Below are positions 60,745-64,000 of a stretch of DNA of 64,000 nucleotides, piece by piece (within the stretch, counting starts at the first letter, position 1; every line of letters begins with the position of its first letter). A model generated the notes under the pieces. It was not told the DNA's origin and made no database searches. It saw nothing but the letters and a program-made list of their open reading frames with translations. Origin of the DNA: Saccopteryx bilineata (Eukaryota > Chordata > Mammalia > Chiroptera > Emballonuridae); the NCBI RefSeq assembly GCF_036850765.1, contig NC_089492.1, positions 294,708,590 to 294,772,589 of the forward strand, given 5' to 3'. The translations under genes were made by a program, and so were the position numbers.

Positions 60745-61531
60745 ATTATTATTTTTTTTTAAGCAAGAGGAAGAGACAGAGAGAGATTGAGTGAGAGAGA
60801 GAGAGAGAAAGAGAAAGAGAGGGAGAGAGAGAGAGAAAGGGACAGACAGGGACAGAAAGACAGGAAGGGAGAGATATGTGAAGCATCAACTCATAGTTGC
60901 AGCACCTTAGTTGTATTGATTGCTTTCTTTTCTTTTTTTAGTTTTTTTGTTCATTTGTTTTTTACAGAGACAGAGAGAGTCAGAGAGAGGGATAGACAGG
61001 GACAGACAGACAGACAGGAACAGAGAAACAAGAAGCATCAATCATTAGTTTTTCACTGCGCATTGCAACACCTTAGTTGTTCATTGATTGCTTTCTCATA
61101 TGTGCCTTGACTGCGGGCCTTCAGCAGACTTGAGTAACCCCTTGCTCGAGCCAGCGACCTTGGGTCCAAGCTGGTGAGCTCTGCTCAAACCAGATGAGCC
61201 CACGCTCAAGTTAGCGACCTCAGGGTCTCGAACCTGGGTCCTCAGCATCCCAGTCTGACGCTCTATCCACTGCGCCACCACCTGGTCAGGCTGATTGCTT
61301 TCTTATACGTGCTTTGACAAGGGGAAGGAAGGAGGCTCTAACCTAGCAAGTGACTCCTTGCTCATGCCAGTGACCTTGGGCTTCAAGCCAGTGACGTTTG
61401 GGTTCAAGCCAATGACCAGGAGGTCATGTCTATGATCCCACGTTCAAGCTGGCGACCTTGCGGTTTCGAACCTGGGTCGTCAGCATCCCAGACTGACACT
61501 CTATCCACTGCACCACTGCTTGGTCAGGCTA
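60745..61531 (-). repeat. F2 SINE with a second F2 inside
   Basis: Inner F2 at 60930-61291, flanked by TGATTGCTTTCTT on both sides; outer copy is the older subtype with CATGTCTATGATCCCAC. Confidence 0.9.
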
Positions 61532-61671
61532 AATCTACAATCTAAAAATCAACACTTGCCTGTAGTATGAACATGGATAAGGACCTCACATCATTTGTTA
61601 GAACCTCGATTTCTGGATCATTACAATAATTCTTACTCAGCAACAGGTATAAAGATTAATTAAAAAATATA

Positions 61672-61856
61672 GCCTGGCCTGTGGTAGCACAGTGGATAAA
61701 GCATCAACCAGGTCGCTGGTTCAAAACACTGGGCTTGCCTGGTCAAGGCACATATGACAAGCAATCAATGAACAACTAAAGTGAAGCAACTATGAGTTGC
61801 TACTTCTCACTCCCTCCAACTTGTTCTGTGAAATCAGTAACTAAAATAATAATAAG

Positions 61857-61911
<55 letters not shown>
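61672..61911 (+). repeat. F3-type SINE ending in (TA)n
   Basis: Head GTGGTAGCACAGTGGATAAA; tail continues into about 50 bp of (TA)n (61862-61911). Confidence 0.85.
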
Positions 61912-61914
<3 letters not shown>

Positions 61915-62158
61915 AAAGAAATAGAAGTGACTTGCCACAGCCTGTGAGGTCAATATCATCATCCTCTTCTGGCCAGTCGGAGAGCTGAGGTCCAGGGAGC
62001 TCTACCAGTTCACCCAAAATTTACAGGTGTCATGAACGGGGGCAGAATTTGCCAGAAATGGGGCAAGCAGGAAAGGGGCCCTTGTAAGCTGAAATGCTAG
62101 GGAAGACCTTCTCAAAATAAGATACAGCTGAACAGAGGCCAAAATAATGTACTGTGGG

Positions 62159-62345
62159 CCTGGCCTGAGGTGGTGCAGTGGATAAAGTGTGTACCTGGAA
62201 TGCTCAGGTCTCCAGTTCGAAACCCTGAGATTGCCTGGTCAAGGCACATGTGAGTGTTGATGCTCCCTGTTCCTCCTCCCCTTCTCTCTCTCTCTCCTCT
62301 CTAAACTGAATAAGTAAAATCTTTTTTAAAAAGAAAATCATTTAA
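62159..62345 (+). repeat. F3 SINE
   Basis: Head GAGGTGGTGCAGTGGATAAA. Confidence 0.85.
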
Positions 62346-62365
62346 AAAAAGAAAAAGAATGTACA

Positions 62366-62993
62366 TTTCCCCAGGTATAAGACGCACCCTTTTTTCAAAA
62401 AATTCTGGGTCTAAACACTGGGTGCACCTTATACAGTGGGGTTTTTTTTTTACAAGTTTTGAGGGTGATAAGGAGTTTGTATGAATTTTATGAGTAAAAC
62501 TGGAGTCCAGGCCCTGGCCGGTTGGCTCAGCAGTGGAGCGTCGCCCTGGCGTGCCGGGGACCCAGGTTCGATTCCCGGCCAGGGCACATAGGAGAAGCGC
62601 CCATTTGCTTTTCCACCCCCCCCCCCTTCCTCTCTGTCTCTCTCTTCCCCTCCCGCAGCCAAGGCTCCATTGGAGCAAAGATGGCCCGGGCGCTGGGGAT
62701 GGCTCCTTGGCCTTTGCCCCAGGCCCTAGAGTGGCTCTGGTCGCAGCAGAGCGACGCCCTGGAAGGGCAGAGCATCGACCCCTGTTGGGCAGAGCATCGC
62801 CCCTGGTGGGCGTGCTGGGTGGATCCCGGTCGGGCGCATGCGGGAGTCTGTCTGACTGTCTCTCCCCGTTTCCAGCTTCAGAAAAATACAAAACAAACAA
62901 ACAAACCAAAAAAAAAAACTGGAGTCCAATGACTATATAATTTTCCCCCCCAAATCCGGCCGAAATGCAGGTGCGTCTTATACATGGGGGAAA
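62366..62993. mobile_element. TA-type MITE carrying F1 SINE
   Basis: Ends TTTCCCCAGGTATAAGACGC and GCGTCTTATACATGGGGGAAA, as in 23920-25283. Right TA present, left TA now CA. The F1 SINE (62512-62920) has TSD AACTGGAGTCCA. Confidence 0.78.
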
Positions 62994-63124
62994 TAGGTCA
63001 CAGACGACAGGGACAGTCTAAGGTCAAAGGTCAGTGCAATGGAGAAAGGCGGGCGGGGCGGGGGCTGGGGTCCGAACCGGCCTGTCACCATGGCGCCCGC
63101 GAGATTTACAAGAGGGTGGGGAAC

Positions 63125-63440
63125 CTGGCTAGGCGGTGGCACAGTGGATAGAGTGTCCGACTGGGACGCGTAGGACACAGGATCGAAACCCTAAGTTCAC
63201 TGGCTTGACTGTGGAATCATATACATGACTCCAGGGTCACAGACTTGAGCACAATGTCACTGGCTTGAGCAAGGGGGTCACTCGCTCTGCTGCAGCCCCC
63301 ACCCCCACCCCCACCAAGGCACATATGAGAAAGCAATCAATGAACAACTAAGGTGCCACAAGGAAGAATTGATGCTTCCCATTCTCTCTCCCTTCCTGTC
63401 TGTTCCTCTCTCTGACTCTCTTCTGTTTCTGTCACAACAG
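63125..63440 (+). repeat. F2 SINE
   Basis: Contains a (CCCCCA)n-like expansion at 63297-63315; ends next to the unit B promoter patch. Confidence 0.88.
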
Positions 63441-63449
63441 CTGTCCTGC

Positions 63450-63900
63450 ACATAGTGACTGAAACCGCGTCACAGAAACGCCAGGGCTGTAAATACACAG
63501 GCAATGGTGGACCTGGCACCGCGGAGGAGGCCTCTCCGAACCAGAAATGCCCAAAACCATCACCCACTGACCTGCGCAGGGTTCGCCCACGCGGCCGCCA
63601 TCATAGGGGACTTCGGAGGTCAAAGTGCCGGGTCCGGGGAAGCGGAGAACGAGAGACGTTCGGCCGCTTCAGGTGATGGCGCCCCTTCCGCTGTCAATAG
63701 GGGACCGGCCTCAGCTGACCCACAACCGGGGAGGAGCGACGGGGCACAGACCTATGACGTAAGAGCAACGGAACCAGAAGTCCCGCCCCGCGAGGGACCC
63801 TGCCTACAGGAAACCGCCCAGTCCTATTGGTCCAGCGCTAGCGGACACACGCGACTAGTAGCCTACTGGGTGAAGTAGTTTTTGCTCTACAGACAACCCA
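63450..63900 (-). promoter_or_regulatory. Unit B promoter patch
   Basis: This is CpG-rich, SINE-free sequence around exon 1. On the minus strand it has a CCAAT box (plus ATTGG at about 63831) roughly 230 bp upstream of the ATG. A CTGGGTGAAGTAGT block (63866-63879; minus ACTACTTCACCCAG) is close to a ZNF143 site. A TGACGTAA-like CRE half (TATGACGTAAG) lies near 63755. No TATA box is seen. Confidence 0.6.
63572..63604 (-). CDS. Unit B, first coding exon (start MMAAAWANPAQ)
   Basis: The exon reads ATGATGGCGGCC... and ends CAG at donor GTCAGTG, in phase 0 for the VPVTF exon. The second ATG (63601) has A at -3 and G at +4 and is the better start; the first has C at -3. NPAQ followed by VPVTF is a typical join in this subfamily. 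It lies in a CpG-rich patch next to an F2 SINE that ends near 63440. Confidence 0.85.
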
Positions 63901-64000
63901 GCGCCATTTTTACCGCAGTGGGCACAACTTGGGGGAACAAGGGGCAGGGCGATGGAGATTCAGGAAGCAAAGAGGTTTCTCCTCCCGGAGTCAAGGCATC

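Overview
The window is mammalian nuclear DNA, most likely from a bat. The evidence is interspersed repeats: about 70 copies of tRNA-headed SINEs carrying the A-box/B-box signature of bat families, L1, L2 and MIR fragments, MaLR and other LTRs, and many small hAT, piggyBac and Tc/mariner-type DNA elements. Young DNA elements of this kind are rare in mammals outside bats. I cannot fix species or suborder. Four SINE families are used below. F1 is the long family whose head reads like TTGGCTCAGCGGTAGAGC and whose body ends near CTTCAGAAAAATAC. F2 has a head like GTGGCGCAGTGGATAGAGCG and a body with CAATCAATGAACAACTAAGG. F3 is short, with GTGGCGCAGTGGATAAAGCG and GGGAGTTGATGCTTCC. F4 is older and Ves-like (tRNA head, then a CT-rich tail ending in AAATCAAT).

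The genes are KRAB C2H2 zinc-finger genes (KZFPs), all on the minus strand in head-to-tail order, like the clusters at human 19q13.4. I rebuilt their exons from splice sites and reading phase. From right to left: unit B is intact (exon 1 at 63.6 kb, KRAB-A at 60.2 kb, KRAB-B-like exon at 51.9 kb, 14-finger exon at 46.3-47.9 kb). Unit C is a decayed pseudogene (exon 1 at 42.5 kb, frameshifted KRAB-A at 41.2 kb, remnants of the finger exon at 35.8-36.9 kb). Unit A is intact (exon 1 at 29.2 kb, KRAB-A at 22.1 kb, 13-finger exon at 17.8-19.6 kb). Unit D is partial (exon 1 at 6.5 kb, a 42-nt exon at 4.8 kb, KRAB-A with an in-frame stop at 0.8 kb; its finger exon, if any, lies left of the window). 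Each exon 1 sits in a GC/CpG-rich promoter patch. In both intact genes every splice phase agrees and total coding length is divisible by three.

Units A and C are paralogous beyond their exons. The introns share sequence, including an MLT1-like LTR at the same place beside the KRAB-A exon, but none of the F1-F3 SINEs is shared. The duplication therefore came after the LTR and before the SINE bursts. KZFPs usually bind transposon-derived DNA through their fingers and recruit TRIM28 through KRAB to silence it. The targets of A and B cannot be read from this window.

The rest is repeat. Its main interest is nested insertion with readable target-site duplications (TSDs): hAT elements inside SINEs inside a TA-flanked element at 23.9-25.3 kb, a SPIN-like palindrome inside another hAT at 37.2-37.8 kb, and an old L1 at 10.9-15.1 kb cut up by all four SINE families. 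I found no RNA gene other than tRNA-like SINE heads, no CRISPR array and no operon-like system.
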